Source: Streptomyces sp. WZ-12 (GTDB lineage: Bacteria; Actinomycetota; Actinomycetes; Streptomycetales; Streptomycetaceae). From it: 64,000 nucleotides of DNA. The stretch covers positions 1,178,001 through 1,242,000 of the forward strand of contig NZ_CP118574.1 of assembly GCF_028898845.1 (NCBI RefSeq), in the 5' to 3' direction. The position numbers and the translations under genes are program-made. Of the stretch, positions 51,891 through 61,331 are shown piece by piece. Below the pieces are notes generated by a model that was not told the DNA's origin, made no database searches, and saw nothing but the letters and a program-made list of their open reading frames with translations. Positions within the stretch are counted from its first letter, which is position 1, and every line of letters starts with the position of its first letter.

Positions 51891-53165
51891 GTGAGATGTC
51901 CCATGATCGGTGTGATCGCCGACGACGTCACCGGCGGCACGGACGCCGCGGCCGCCCTCCGGCGCCGGGGCCTGCGGACCCGGCTCGGCTTCGGCGTCCC
52001 GACCGGGCCCGCCGAGCGGCTCCCCGCGGACGCCGCCGTCCTCGCCCTCAAGACCCGCACCGCCCCGGCCGCGGACGCCGTCCGCGACGCCCTCGCGGCC
52101 GCCGACCACCTCACCGCCGCCGGCGCCGGCCAGCTCTACTTCAAGTTCTGCTCCACCTTCGACTCGACGCCGCGCGGCACCATCGGCCCGGTCCTGGACG
52201 CGCTGAGCGCGCGCACCGGGGCCCGTCCGGTCGTCACCGCCCCGGCCACCCCCGAGCACGGCCGCACCCAGTACCTGGGCCATCTCTTCGTCCACGAGCG
52301 GCTGTTGGCCGAGTCCTCGATGCGCCACCACCCGTTGACGCCCATGACCGATTCCCTGCTCCCCCGGCTCCTGGACGCCCAGAGCGCCCACCCCGGCAGC
52401 GCCGTTCTGGACCACCGGACGGTCGCCGCCGGCCCGGTGCGCATCCGGGCCGCGCTCGACGCGCTCGCCGGGCGGGCCCGCTATGTCTTCCCCGATGCGC
52501 TCGACGACGGCGACCTGTTGGCGGTCGCCCGCGCGGTGGTCGATGCGCCACTGGTCGCCGGCGCCGCCGGGCTCGTCGGGGCGCTCGGCGCCGTCCGGGC
52601 CGAGCGCGGCCTGCCCCAACACCCGGAAGGGGCCGGCCCGTTGAGGCCACCCGGCGGGCGCGCCGCCGTACTGGCCGGCAGTTGCGCGCGCCGCACCCTG
52701 GAGCAGATCGACGCGCTGCGGGCCGCCGGCCGCCCCGCCCATCTCCTCGACCCGCTCGCCGTGCCGGACCCGGACGCGCTCGCCACCCGCGCACTGCGCT
52801 GGTACGACACCGTCGACGCCGGGGCCGGGGTGCTGATCCACGCCTCCCGCCGCCCCGACGAACTGCGCACCGCGCAGCGGGTGTTGGGCGTCGCCCGCTC
52901 GGCCCGGATTCTGGAGGCGGCGATCGGCGCGATCGCCGTCGGCCTGGCCCGCCGGGGTGTGGCGCGGCTGGTCGTCGCCGGCGGTGAGACGTCCGGCGCG
53001 GTGGTGGCCGCGCTCGGGATCGCGGGCGGCGAGGTGGGCGTCGAGGCGGCCCGCGGCGTGCCGTGGATCCATCCCGCGGCCGGGCCGTGCCTGTTGCTGA
53101 AGTCCGGGAACTTCGGTGACCGGCGGCTGCTGTTGACCGCCTCGGCGGCGGAGGGGGAGGCATGA
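51891..53165 (+). CDS. four-carbon acid sugar kinase family protein (DUF1537, OtnK-like)
   Basis: A 424-residue kinase. N-terminal substrate domain: IGVIADDVTGGTDAAAALRRRGL (the IADDLTG motif), YFKFCSTFDSTPRGTIGPVLDAL. C-terminal ATP domain: AVLAGSCARRTLEQI, LVVAGGETSGAVVAALGI and LLLKSGNFGDRRLL. Relatives phosphorylate 3-oxo-tetronate, erythronate, threonate or 3-oxo-isoapionate. GTG 51891 is chosen because AAGGA lies 10 bases upstream; ATG 51903 is the alternative. Its stop overlaps the next ATG. The kinase is the clearest pointer to an acid-sugar pathway. Confidence 0.88.
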   Translation: MRCPMIGVIADDVTGGTDAAAALRRRGLRTRLGFGVPTGPAERLPADAAVLALKTRTAPAADAVRDALAAADHLTAAGAGQLYFKFCSTFDSTPRGTIGPVLDALSARTGARPVVTAPATPEHGRTQYLGHLFVHERLLAESSMRHHPLTPMTDSLLPRLLDAQSAHPGSAVLDHRTVAAGPVRIRAALDALAGRARYVFPDALDDGDLLAVARAVVDAPLVAGAAGLVGALGAVRAERGLPQHPEGAGPLRPPGGRAAVLAGSCARRTLEQIDALRAAGRPAHLLDPLAVPDPDALATRALRWYDTVDAGAGVLIHASRRPDELRTAQRVLGVARSARILEAAIGAIAVGLARRGVARLVVAGGETSGAVVAALGIAGGEVGVEAARGVPWIHPAAGPCLLLKSGNFGDRRLLLTASAAEGEA

Positions 53166-53872
53166 GCGCCGGCGCCACCGACTCCCGTCCCCTCACCCTG
53201 TTCAGCGCGCTGGCGGTGCGGAAGGCGTTCGACGACGGCCTCCTCGACGCCTTCACTGCCGGGTCCGGGACGCCGGTCACCGCCGTCTTCGACCCGACCG
53301 TCCCATTACTCCGCCGCATCGACGCGGGCGAGGCGTTCGACGCGCTGGTCGCGGTGGCCGGTTCCCTGGGCCCGCTCGCCGAGCGCGGCCTCATCGACCC
53401 CGCGACCCGAACTCCCCTCGCCCGGACCCGCATCGGCGTCGCCGTGCCGCCGGGCGCGCCGCACCCGGACCTCGGCAGCCGCGCCGCGCTGATCGCGGCG
53501 CTGCGCGCGGCCCGCAGCGTCGCCTACTCGCGGACCGGCGCGAGCGGCATCTACTTCGCGCGGCTCCTGGAGGAGCTGGGCATCGCCCAGGAGGTCAACT
53601 CCCGGGCGACCGTGATCGACAAGGGCTTCGTCGCCGAGGCCGTCGTGGACGGCCGCGCCGACCTCGCGATCCAGCAGCTCAGCGAGCTGCTCTTCGTCCC
53701 GGAGGCCGAGATCGTCGCCCCGCTTCCCCAAGAGGTGCAGCACACCACGGAGTTCGCGGTCGCGCTGAGCCCCGGCGCGTCGGCCGATCCGCGGGCCCGG
53801 TCGCTGCTGGCCCACCTCAGCGGCCCCCGCGCGGCCGCCTGCTACGCCCGCACCCGGCTCGAAGCGCTCTGA
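53162..53872 (+). CDS. cytoplasmic periplasmic-binding-fold protein (ModA-like) of unknown role
   Basis: A 236-residue protein with the type 2 solute-binding fold (LTLFSALAVRKAFDDGLLDAF, RIGVAVPPGAPHPDLGS, SVAYSRTGASGIYFARLLEELGI, VVDGRADLAIQQLSELLFVP), similar to ModA/SBP_bac_11. It has no signal peptide or lipobox and no ABC permease is near, so it should stay inside the cell. It might sense a pathway intermediate or act as an enzyme. Codon 49 is TTA (53306-53308). It is last in the operon and coupled to the kinase by ATGA. Confidence 0.75.
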   Translation: MSAGATDSRPLTLFSALAVRKAFDDGLLDAFTAGSGTPVTAVFDPTVPLLRRIDAGEAFDALVAVAGSLGPLAERGLIDPATRTPLARTRIGVAVPPGAPHPDLGSRAALIAALRAARSVAYSRTGASGIYFARLLEELGIAQEVNSRATVIDKGFVAEAVVDGRADLAIQQLSELLFVPEAEIVAPLPQEVQHTTEFAVALSPGASADPRARSLLAHLSGPRAAACYARTRLEAL

Positions 53873-53895
53873 ACGGCCGGGGCGGTCCGGGCCGT

Positions 53896-54585
53896 TCAGA
53901 CGGTCCGGGCCGTCCCCTCCGTGCCGAGGATGCGGGTGCGCGCGTTGGTGAGGTGGCGGCGCATCAGCTCCGCGGCGCGCTCGGGTTTCCGCTGTTCCAG
54001 GGCCGCGCAGATCGCCCGGTGTTCCTTGACGGCGTGCGGGACGCCGGTGTGGCCGCGCTTGGTGAAGAGCCGGAAGCGGTGCATCTGGCCGCCGAGCGAG
54101 AGGAACGCCTGCTCCAGGAAGGGGTTGTCGCTCTGGGCGGCGATCAGGCGGTGGAAGGCGTCGTCGGACGTCCAGTAGTGCTGGAACCCGTCCGGCCGGT
54201 CGTCCGCGCTGGTGGCCGACTCCGCCAGCTCGTCCACCGCCCCGCGCAGGGTGGCCAGGAACTCCGGTGTCGTCCGGTGCCCGGCCTCCAGCGTGAGGGC
54301 GGGCTCCAGCACCATCCGTGCCTCGAAGAGCTTGCCGACCTCGCGGTCGGTCAGCGCGTCCGCGACCCGGTACCCCTTCAGGGCCTCCCGCCGGACCAGC
54401 CCGGTGTGCTCCAGCCGCGCCAGCGCCTCCCGCAACGGGGTCTGGCTGACGTCGAGTTCGCGGGCGAGCGCGCCGATGTTGAGCGGCGAACCGGCGCCGC
54501 GCTCCCCCGCGAACAGCTGTCGGAGCAGCACGTCGTACATGCGGTCCGCGAGGGGCTCGCGCGTGGAACGTGGCCTGGGCGACAC
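53896..54585 (-). CDS. GntR-family regulator (FCD domain)
   Basis: A 229-residue regulator. The winged helix (residues ~10-75; LADRMYDVLLRQLFAGERGAGSPLNIGALARELDVSQTPLREALARLEHTGLV) is followed by an FCD ligand domain (~90-220; FEARMVLEPALTLEAG, DDAFHRLIAAQSDNPFLEQAFLSL, EHRAICAALEQRKPERAAELMRRHL) with metal-site His/Asp residues. FCD regulators usually sense a small organic acid. It converges with the sugar-acid operon, 23 bp away, and is the likely controller. GTG start with GGGAGGAGGG upstream. Confidence 0.9.
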   Translation of the reverse strand: MSPRPRSTREPLADRMYDVLLRQLFAGERGAGSPLNIGALARELDVSQTPLREALARLEHTGLVRREALKGYRVADALTDREVGKLFEARMVLEPALTLEAGHRTTPEFLATLRGAVDELAESATSADDRPDGFQHYWTSDDAFHRLIAAQSDNPFLEQAFLSLGGQMHRFRLFTKRGHTGVPHAVKEHRAICAALEQRKPERAAELMRRHLTNARTRILGTEGTARTV

Positions 54586-54648
54586 GGCCCTCCTCCCTGC
54601 GGGGACTTCGGTTCGTACCCGTCGTGCACGGCGTACACGAGGGCGTTA

Positions 54649-54659
54649 CGTACTGTACG
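54649..54659. promoter_or_regulatory. palindrome upstream of the GntR gene
   Basis: CGTAC-T-GTACG lies 64 bp before the GntR start, in the gap shared with the ClC gene. On the minus strand it reads CGTACAGTACG. The region before the sugar-acid operon contains CATACTATAG on the same strand, sharing C.TAC..TA. One GntR protein could bind both; support is weak. Confidence 0.35.
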
Positions 54660-54863
54660 ACGTTCCCGGAGCCGGCCCTTCGTCGATCGCGACCCGAGCG
54701 GCGCGCACGGCGCGGGCGCCGAGCGGCGCACTCGGGCGCGCCATCGGTGCAAAACCGCCCCCGGGAGCCAACCACCGACCTGTCCGAGCCCTGGACACCC
54801 CCTGCTCGCAACTATTGCCCACTGCAATACTTCGGCCATGGAAGCCATGCGAGGAATATGTGC

Positions 54864-56768
54864 ATGCCCGAGTCCGGACGGGCGGTCGTCGATAACCGGG
54901 AGCGGTGTCGCTCCGCGATGCGGTGGGGCGCCGCGGTGAGCGGGGCGCGCGAGCAAGGGGTGCGGCACCGTGGTGCGCACCTCGGCGATTTCACGGTCCA
55001 GCCGCGGATGTTGGTGATCTGCGGTTGGGCGCTGCTCGTGGGCGGGGCCGGTGCGGTCGCGGCCCTGGCGCTGTTGCGGCTGATCGGACTGGTCACCAAC
55101 GTGGTGTTCTACCAACGGTGGTCGACGGCGCTGGTCGCCCCGGGGTTGGAGCACCGGCCGTGGTGGTTGGTGCTGGGCGCGCCGGTGGTCGGCGGCCTGG
55201 TGATCGGCTTGATGGCGCGCTACGGGTCGGAGAAGATCCGCGGGCACGGCATGCCCGAGGCGATCGAGGCGATACTGACCGGCGGCAGCCGGGTCGCGCC
55301 GCGGGTGGCGGTGCTCAAGCCGCTGTCGGCGGCGGTCAGCATAGGGACCGGCGGCCCGTTCGGCGCCGAGGGGCCGATCATCATGACCGGTGGCGCGATC
55401 GGCTCGATACTGGCGCAGGGGCTGCGGTTGAGCGCCGACGAACGCAAGACGCTGCTGGTGTCCGGCGCGGCGGCCGGCATGGCGGCGACCTTCAACTCCC
55501 CGTTGGCGGCCGTGCTGTTGGCCGTGGAGCTGCTGCTCTTCGAATGGCGGCCGCGCAGCTTCGTGCCGGTCGTCGCGGCGGTCGGGGTCAGCACCGTGGT
55601 CCGCGGCTTCCTGCTGGGGACGGCGCCCCTCTTCCCGGTCTCCGCCGCCGACCTGCACGCCACCCCGGTCGTCATGGTGCTCTGCGCCGTGGCCGGGCTG
55701 CTCGGCGGGGCGCTCGCGGTGGCCGCGACCTGGTTGGTATACCGGGCCGAGGACGGCTTCGCGCGGCTGCCGTTCCACTGGATGTGGTGGCCCGCCATCG
55801 GGGGGCTCGTCGTCGGCCTGGGCGGCCTGGTCGAACCGCGCGCCCTGGGCGTCGGCTACGACGTCATCGACCAACTGCTGACCGGGCGCGCCACGGTGTC
55901 CCTCATCGTCGGCATCCTGGTCGTCAAGACCCTGATCTGGTCGCTCTCGCTGGGCTCGGGGACCTCGGGCGGGGTGCTCGCCCCGGTCTTCATGATCGGC
56001 GGGGCGGTCGGCGCGGCCGAGGGGCTGCTCTTCCCCCATGTCGTCCCCGGTTTCTGGGCGATGATGGGGCTGGCCGCCGTGGTGGGCGGGGTGATGCGGT
56101 CCCCGCTCACCGGCGTGGTCTTCACCCTCGAACTCACCCACGCCTGGGGTGCGGTGCTGCCGCTGCTGCTCTCCTCCACCGCCGCCTACGCCCTCTCGGC
56201 GCTGCTGCTCAAGCGCTCGGTGCTCACCGAGAAGATCGCCCGCCGCGGTCTGCACCTGACCCGGGAGTACTCCACCGACCCGTTGGAGACCTTCTTCGTC
56301 GAAGAGGTCATGGAACGCCGGCCGTTGCTCCTGGAGGGTGGGGACGGCGTGGCGACGGCGATCCGGCTCACCAGGGATGCCGACGGCGCACCCGGTGGCG
56401 AGCGGCGGCTGATTCCCGTGGTCACCGACGAGGGGGCGACGGGCCTGGTGACGACCACGGGCGACCTGCTGGAGGCGGCCGCCCGGGACGCCGACGGGCC
56501 GGGGAGCAGCACGGTGGCCGACGTCTGCGGGCCATCGCCGGTGACGCTCCGGCCCGACGACACCCTGCGCCGGGCCGCCTACCTCTTCGCCGAACACGGC
56601 GTCACCCAGGCCCCGGTGGTCGCCCACGGCCCCGGCGGGCGGGTGGTGGGAACCGTCACCCTCCACCATCTGCTGCACGCGCGCCGGCACGACCTGACGG
56701 AAGAACACCACCGGCAGCGCCTCATCCCCGCCAAGCGGCGGCGCGAACCGGACGTGGTGCCCCTCTGA
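54864..56768 (+). CDS. ClC-family chloride transporter with C-terminal CBS pair
   Basis: A 634-residue protein. The ClC core (~residues 50-450) shows GHGMPEAIEAIL, GTGGPFGAEGPIIMTGGAIGS with the gating Glu, and LGSGTSGGVLAPVFMIGGAVG. A C-terminal CBS pair (~475-610; VEEVMERRPLLLEGG, RLIPVVTDEGATGLVTT, DVCGPSPVTL, GVTQAPVVAHG) may bind nucleotides. It could be a channel or a Cl-/H+ antiporter; the Glu supports the latter. ATG 54864 has GAGGA 8 bases upstream; ATG 54858 is too close. It is monocistronic. Confidence 0.9.
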   Translation: MPESGRAVVDNRERCRSAMRWGAAVSGAREQGVRHRGAHLGDFTVQPRMLVICGWALLVGGAGAVAALALLRLIGLVTNVVFYQRWSTALVAPGLEHRPWWLVLGAPVVGGLVIGLMARYGSEKIRGHGMPEAIEAILTGGSRVAPRVAVLKPLSAAVSIGTGGPFGAEGPIIMTGGAIGSILAQGLRLSADERKTLLVSGAAAGMAATFNSPLAAVLLAVELLLFEWRPRSFVPVVAAVGVSTVVRGFLLGTAPLFPVSAADLHATPVVMVLCAVAGLLGGALAVAATWLVYRAEDGFARLPFHWMWWPAIGGLVVGLGGLVEPRALGVGYDVIDQLLTGRATVSLIVGILVVKTLIWSLSLGSGTSGGVLAPVFMIGGAVGAAEGLLFPHVVPGFWAMMGLAAVVGGVMRSPLTGVVFTLELTHAWGAVLPLLLSSTAAYALSALLLKRSVLTEKIARRGLHLTREYSTDPLETFFVEEVMERRPLLLEGGDGVATAIRLTRDADGAPGGERRLIPVVTDEGATGLVTTTGDLLEAAARDADGPGSSTVADVCGPSPVTLRPDDTLRRAAYLFAEHGVTQAPVVAHGPGGRVVGTVTLHHLLHARRHDLTEEHHRQRLIPAKRRREPDVVPL

Positions 56769-56780
56769 GCCGACCCCGAA

Positions 56781-56842
56781 CTCCCGGGACGGGGCCCGCG
56801 CCACCGCGAAGACCCCGCCCCAGGGGTGCCCCGTCCCGGGAG
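56781..56842. terminator. long stem-loop between convergent ClC and MarR genes
   Basis: CTCCCGGGACGGGGC (56781-56795) pairs perfectly with GCCCCGTCCCGGGAG (56828-56842). The 32-nt loop contains a further CCCCGCCCC..GGGG pairing. It ends just before the MarR stop and likely serves both genes. Confidence 0.8.
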
Positions 56843-56849
56843 AGCCCCG

Positions 56850-57368
56850 TCAGCGCTCCGTCAGCGAGTCGACGGCCCGCTCGCCGGAGGCGTCGGTCAG
56901 GGCGCGCAGCCCGCGCACCAACTCGGCGCGCCGGTCGACCGGGAGACTGGCGACGATGGCCCGGATCTCCCGGTGGCGATGGGCCATGACCTGCTCGACC
57001 AACTGCCGGCCCGGCGGGGTGAGGTCGAGGATGACCTCGCGGCGGTTGCCGGGGTTCAACTGGCGGTCCACGAAGCCGCGGGCCGCCAGCTTGTCGACCA
57101 TCCGCATCGCCGTCGAGGCGTTCACGTCCAACCCGGCGGCGAGCGCGGCGAGATTCACCGGGCCCTCGCCGTGCAGGCCCACCAGGGTGCGCAGTTGGGG
57201 CAGCGTCAACGCCGGCTCGGTCTCGGCCAGCGCCCGTGCGGAGAGCGCGACGAAGAGCCGGGACGCGGTCATGACCGTGGCGGCGACCTCCTCCACGGTC
57301 TCGTGCAGCTCGTCCGCCGGCCGACTCGCGGGCCGCCGCTGTCCGTCGTCTTCGCTTTGTCGCGCCAC
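56850..57368 (-). CDS. MarR-family transcriptional regulator
   Basis: A 172-residue winged-helix regulator: LTLPQLRTLVGLHGEGPVNLAALAAGLDVNASTAMRMVDKLAARGFVDRQLNPGNRREVILDLTPPGRQLVEQV. The GTG at 57368 is chosen because TATAAA (57375-57380) ends 6 bases before it, so the mRNA is probably leaderless; there is no Shine-Dalgarno site. The frame is open further upstream without homology. It is divergent from the 2-methylisoborneol operon and could regulate it. Confidence 0.85.
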   Translation of the reverse strand: MARQSEDDGQRRPASRPADELHETVEEVAATVMTASRLFVALSARALAETEPALTLPQLRTLVGLHGEGPVNLAALAAGLDVNASTAMRMVDKLAARGFVDRQLNPGNRREVILDLTPPGRQLVEQVMAHRHREIRAIVASLPVDRRAELVRGLRALTDASGERAVDSLTER

Positions 57369-57700
57369 ACTGCTTTTATACCGTTCTGTTGGGTGGTGAC
57401 GAACGGCGGGTGACCGGCGGACGGGTGCGGGGGAGCCGGGCGGAGCGACCGCGCACGATGGGGGCGCGGACACCACCTCCCGCGACGCCCGTTCCGTCCC
57501 ATGTCACAAGTGGGGGCGCGTAGTTGTGAACTCGCGCTCCATAACGCAACCACTCGGGGTTTATGACTTTCCTTTGCGAAGCCGCCCCCCTTCGCGCCGT
57601 ACCGAGATGATCTCCAGCCTGTTTCGCTGGTAGCTGCCACGGCCAACCCCCGTACCGCCGGCCGTCTTTGCTCACTTCTGTTCACGTCCCGGGAGGGAAA
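57369..57700. promoter_or_regulatory. divergent promoter region of marR and the 2-MIB operon
   Basis: No gene is supported in these 332 bp. TATAAA at 57375-57380 serves the MarR gene. TCACAA (57504-57509) and TTGTGA (57524-57529) are inverted half-sites 20 bp apart and could bind a dimeric regulator. The 57530-57580 stretch is locally A/T-richer and probably contains the operon promoter. Confidence 0.4.
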
Positions 57701-59143
<1,443 letters not shown>

Positions 59144-59172
59144 CCGGTGGCAGCACCTAGGGAGCACCAACC

Positions 59173-60228
59173 ATGAGCACGCCCCCCACCGCCGCCGGGT
59201 TCTCGCTGCCCGGCCCGCCGAACCTCGTCAGCTCGCTGCGGTCCCGCCGCACCGGGGCGGTCCCCGGGCTGAGGTACCGTCCCGCCGCGCCGGCCGATCC
59301 GGAGAAGGCCGCGGAGGTAGACCGCCGGTTGGAAGCCTGGGCCCGCGAGTTGGACCTCTTCCCAGCCCAGTGGTCCGGGGACTTCGCGGAGTTCCAGTGC
59401 GGCCGGGCCGTCGTCCTCCAGCACCCCGCCGCGGCCGACCTCGAACGCCTCACCGTCGCGGGCAAGTTCCTGCTGGCCGAGAACATCGTCGACAGTTGCT
59501 ACTGCGAGAAGGACGAGGGTCGCGGCGCCGTGCGCGACCGCCTGGGCGGCCGGCTGGTCCTGGCGCAGTCGGCGCTCGACCCGTTCCACGGCGCTGCCAC
59601 GCAAGAGGCGGAGTGGCGCCGGGGCATGCAGGCCGACGGCCCCCTGCGCTCCTACCAGGCGGCGATGCAGGACTTCGCGGCCGTCGCCACGCCCAGCCAG
59701 ACGGACCGTTTCGTCCACGACATGGCCCGGCTGCACCTGGGCTATCTGGCCGAGGCGTCCTGGGCCCAGACCCGGCACGTGCCGCGGGTCTGGGAGTACT
59801 TGGTGATGCGGCAGTTCAACAACTTCCGCCCCTGCCTGTCCGTGGTCGACACCGTCGACGGCTACGAACTGCCCGAGGCGCTCTACGCCCGCCCGGAGGT
59901 CCAGCGGGTCACGGCGCTGGCCAGCAACGCCACGACCATCGTCAACGACCTCTACTCCTTCACCAAGGAGCTGGCCAGCGACCCCACCCACCTGAACCTC
60001 CCGCAGGTGGTGGCCGCCAACGACCAACGCGGCCTGAGGGCCGCCTACTTGAAGAGCGTGGAGATCCACAACGAGGTCATGGAGGCGTTCGAGACGGAGT
60101 CAGCACCGCTGGCCGCCAGCTCACCCCTCCTCGCACAGTACGTCCGGGGCCTGTCCGACTGGGTCGCCGGCAATCACGAGTGGCACGCCACCAACACCGA
60201 TCGCTACCAGTTGCCCGACTACTGGTAG
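59173..60228 (+). CDS. 2-methylisoborneol synthase-type terpene cyclase with short N-terminus
   Basis: A 351-residue class I cyclase acting on 2-methyl-GPP. Metal motifs: DSCYCE (in NIVDSCYCEKDEG) where the S. coelicolor enzyme has DDCYCE, the NSE motif NDLYSFTKE, and C-terminal RY in DRYQLPDYW. The known enzyme is about 440 residues with a long Pro-rich N-terminus that directs encapsulation; here only ~45 residues precede the cyclase domain. It could make 2-methylisoborneol or the related 2-methylenebornane. GGGAG lies 8 bases before ATG 59173; the gene is 29 bp after the encapsulin. Confidence 0.88.
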   Translation: MSTPPTAAGFSLPGPPNLVSSLRSRRTGAVPGLRYRPAAPADPEKAAEVDRRLEAWARELDLFPAQWSGDFAEFQCGRAVVLQHPAAADLERLTVAGKFLLAENIVDSCYCEKDEGRGAVRDRLGGRLVLAQSALDPFHGAATQEAEWRRGMQADGPLRSYQAAMQDFAAVATPSQTDRFVHDMARLHLGYLAEASWAQTRHVPRVWEYLVMRQFNNFRPCLSVVDTVDGYELPEALYARPEVQRVTALASNATTIVNDLYSFTKELASDPTHLNLPQVVAANDQRGLRAAYLKSVEIHNEVMEAFETESAPLAASSPLLAQYVRGLSDWVAGNHEWHATNTDRYQLPDYW

Positions 60229-60260
60229 ACCGAACAGCGCACCGCCGCAAGGAGTCAGCT

Positions 60261-61136
60261 TTGACCATTGCCCACGCCGACACCGCCCGTACACCGGTGC
60301 CGACCCAGTCCACGTACCAGTCGCGGGTCGCGGACTACTGGAACACCGAGGAGAACCCGGTCAACCTCGAACTGGGGAAGATCGACGACCTGTACCACCA
60401 CCACTACGGCATCGGGGACGCCGACCGGTCGGTACTGGACGAGCCGGACCTCGCCCTGCGCCGCGAGCGGACCACCGCCGAGCTGCACCGCCTGGAGCAC
60501 ACCCAGGCTGAGCTGCTCGCCTCGCACCTCGGTGACCTCTCGCCCACCGACCGGGTCTTCGACGCCGGTTGTGGCCGCGGTGGCGGCAGCGTCACCGCGC
60601 ACCTGCGCTACGGCTGCCACGCCGACGGGGTCACCATCTCCACCAAGCAGGCCGAGTTCGCCAACGAGCAGGCCCGCAAGCGGGGCATCGACGACAAGGT
60701 GCGCTACCACCACCGCAACATGCTCGACACCGGTTTCGAGTCCGGCGCGTACGCGGCGTCGTGGAACAACGAGTCGACCATGTACGTCGAGCTGGACCTG
60801 CTCTTCAGGGAGCACGCCCGGCTGCTGCGGCGCGGGGGCCGGTACGTCACGATCACCGGCTGCTACAACGACGCCTACGGGCGCGCCTCCCGCGAGGTGT
60901 CGTTGATCAACGCCCATTACATCTGCGACATCCACCCCCGCTCGGAGTACTTCCGGGCCATGGCCAACAACCGGCTCGTCCCGGTGCACGTCGAGGACCT
61001 CACCCAGTCCGCGCTGCCGTACTGGGAACTGCGCCGGGAGGCGGACCACTTGGTCACCGGCATCGAGGACACCTTCCTCAACGCCTACCGCAACGGCAGC
61101 TTCCAGTACCTGCTGATCGTCGCCGACCGGGTGTGA
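60261..61136 (+). CDS. geranyl diphosphate 2-C-methyltransferase
   Basis: A 291-residue SAM methyltransferase that makes 2-methyl-GPP. Motifs: VFDAGCGRGGGSVTAHLRYGC (SAM motif I), GVTISTKQAEFANEQA, and SWNNESTMYVELDLLFREHARLLRRGGRYVTITGC. The N-terminus YQSRVADYWNTEENPVNLELGKIDDLYHHHYGIG is typical of the family. TTG start at 60261 with AAGGAG 6 bases upstream. It is last of the encapsulin-cyclase-methyltransferase operon, which ends at a strong terminator. Confidence 0.93.
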   Translation: MTIAHADTARTPVPTQSTYQSRVADYWNTEENPVNLELGKIDDLYHHHYGIGDADRSVLDEPDLALRRERTTAELHRLEHTQAELLASHLGDLSPTDRVFDAGCGRGGGSVTAHLRYGCHADGVTISTKQAEFANEQARKRGIDDKVRYHHRNMLDTGFESGAYAASWNNESTMYVELDLLFREHARLLRRGGRYVTITGCYNDAYGRASREVSLINAHYICDIHPRSEYFRAMANNRLVPVHVEDLTQSALPYWELRREADHLVTGIEDTFLNAYRNGSFQYLLIVADRV

Positions 61137-61176
61137 GGTGATGGGGCCGCGCCGTCCCTTGCGCGGCCCCATCACC
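61137..61176 (+). terminator. terminator of the 2-MIB operon
   Basis: GGTGATGGGGCCGCGC (61137-61152) and GCGCGGCCCCATCACC (61161-61176) form a perfect 16-bp stem with an 8-nt loop immediately after the methyltransferase stop. Confidence 0.88.
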
Positions 61177-61331
61177 CGACGACCGGGGGCGGCCGTCCCT
61201 ACCGTGCGCTCATGCGCACCGCGCTCGGCGCCGGGGGCGTCGCGCCCTCGGCAATTCCGGGACCACGGGAACATTCCGACCGGCGGCCACGTTGGCCCAG
61301 GGCCCGACCGCCTCACGACCCCGGGAGAACC

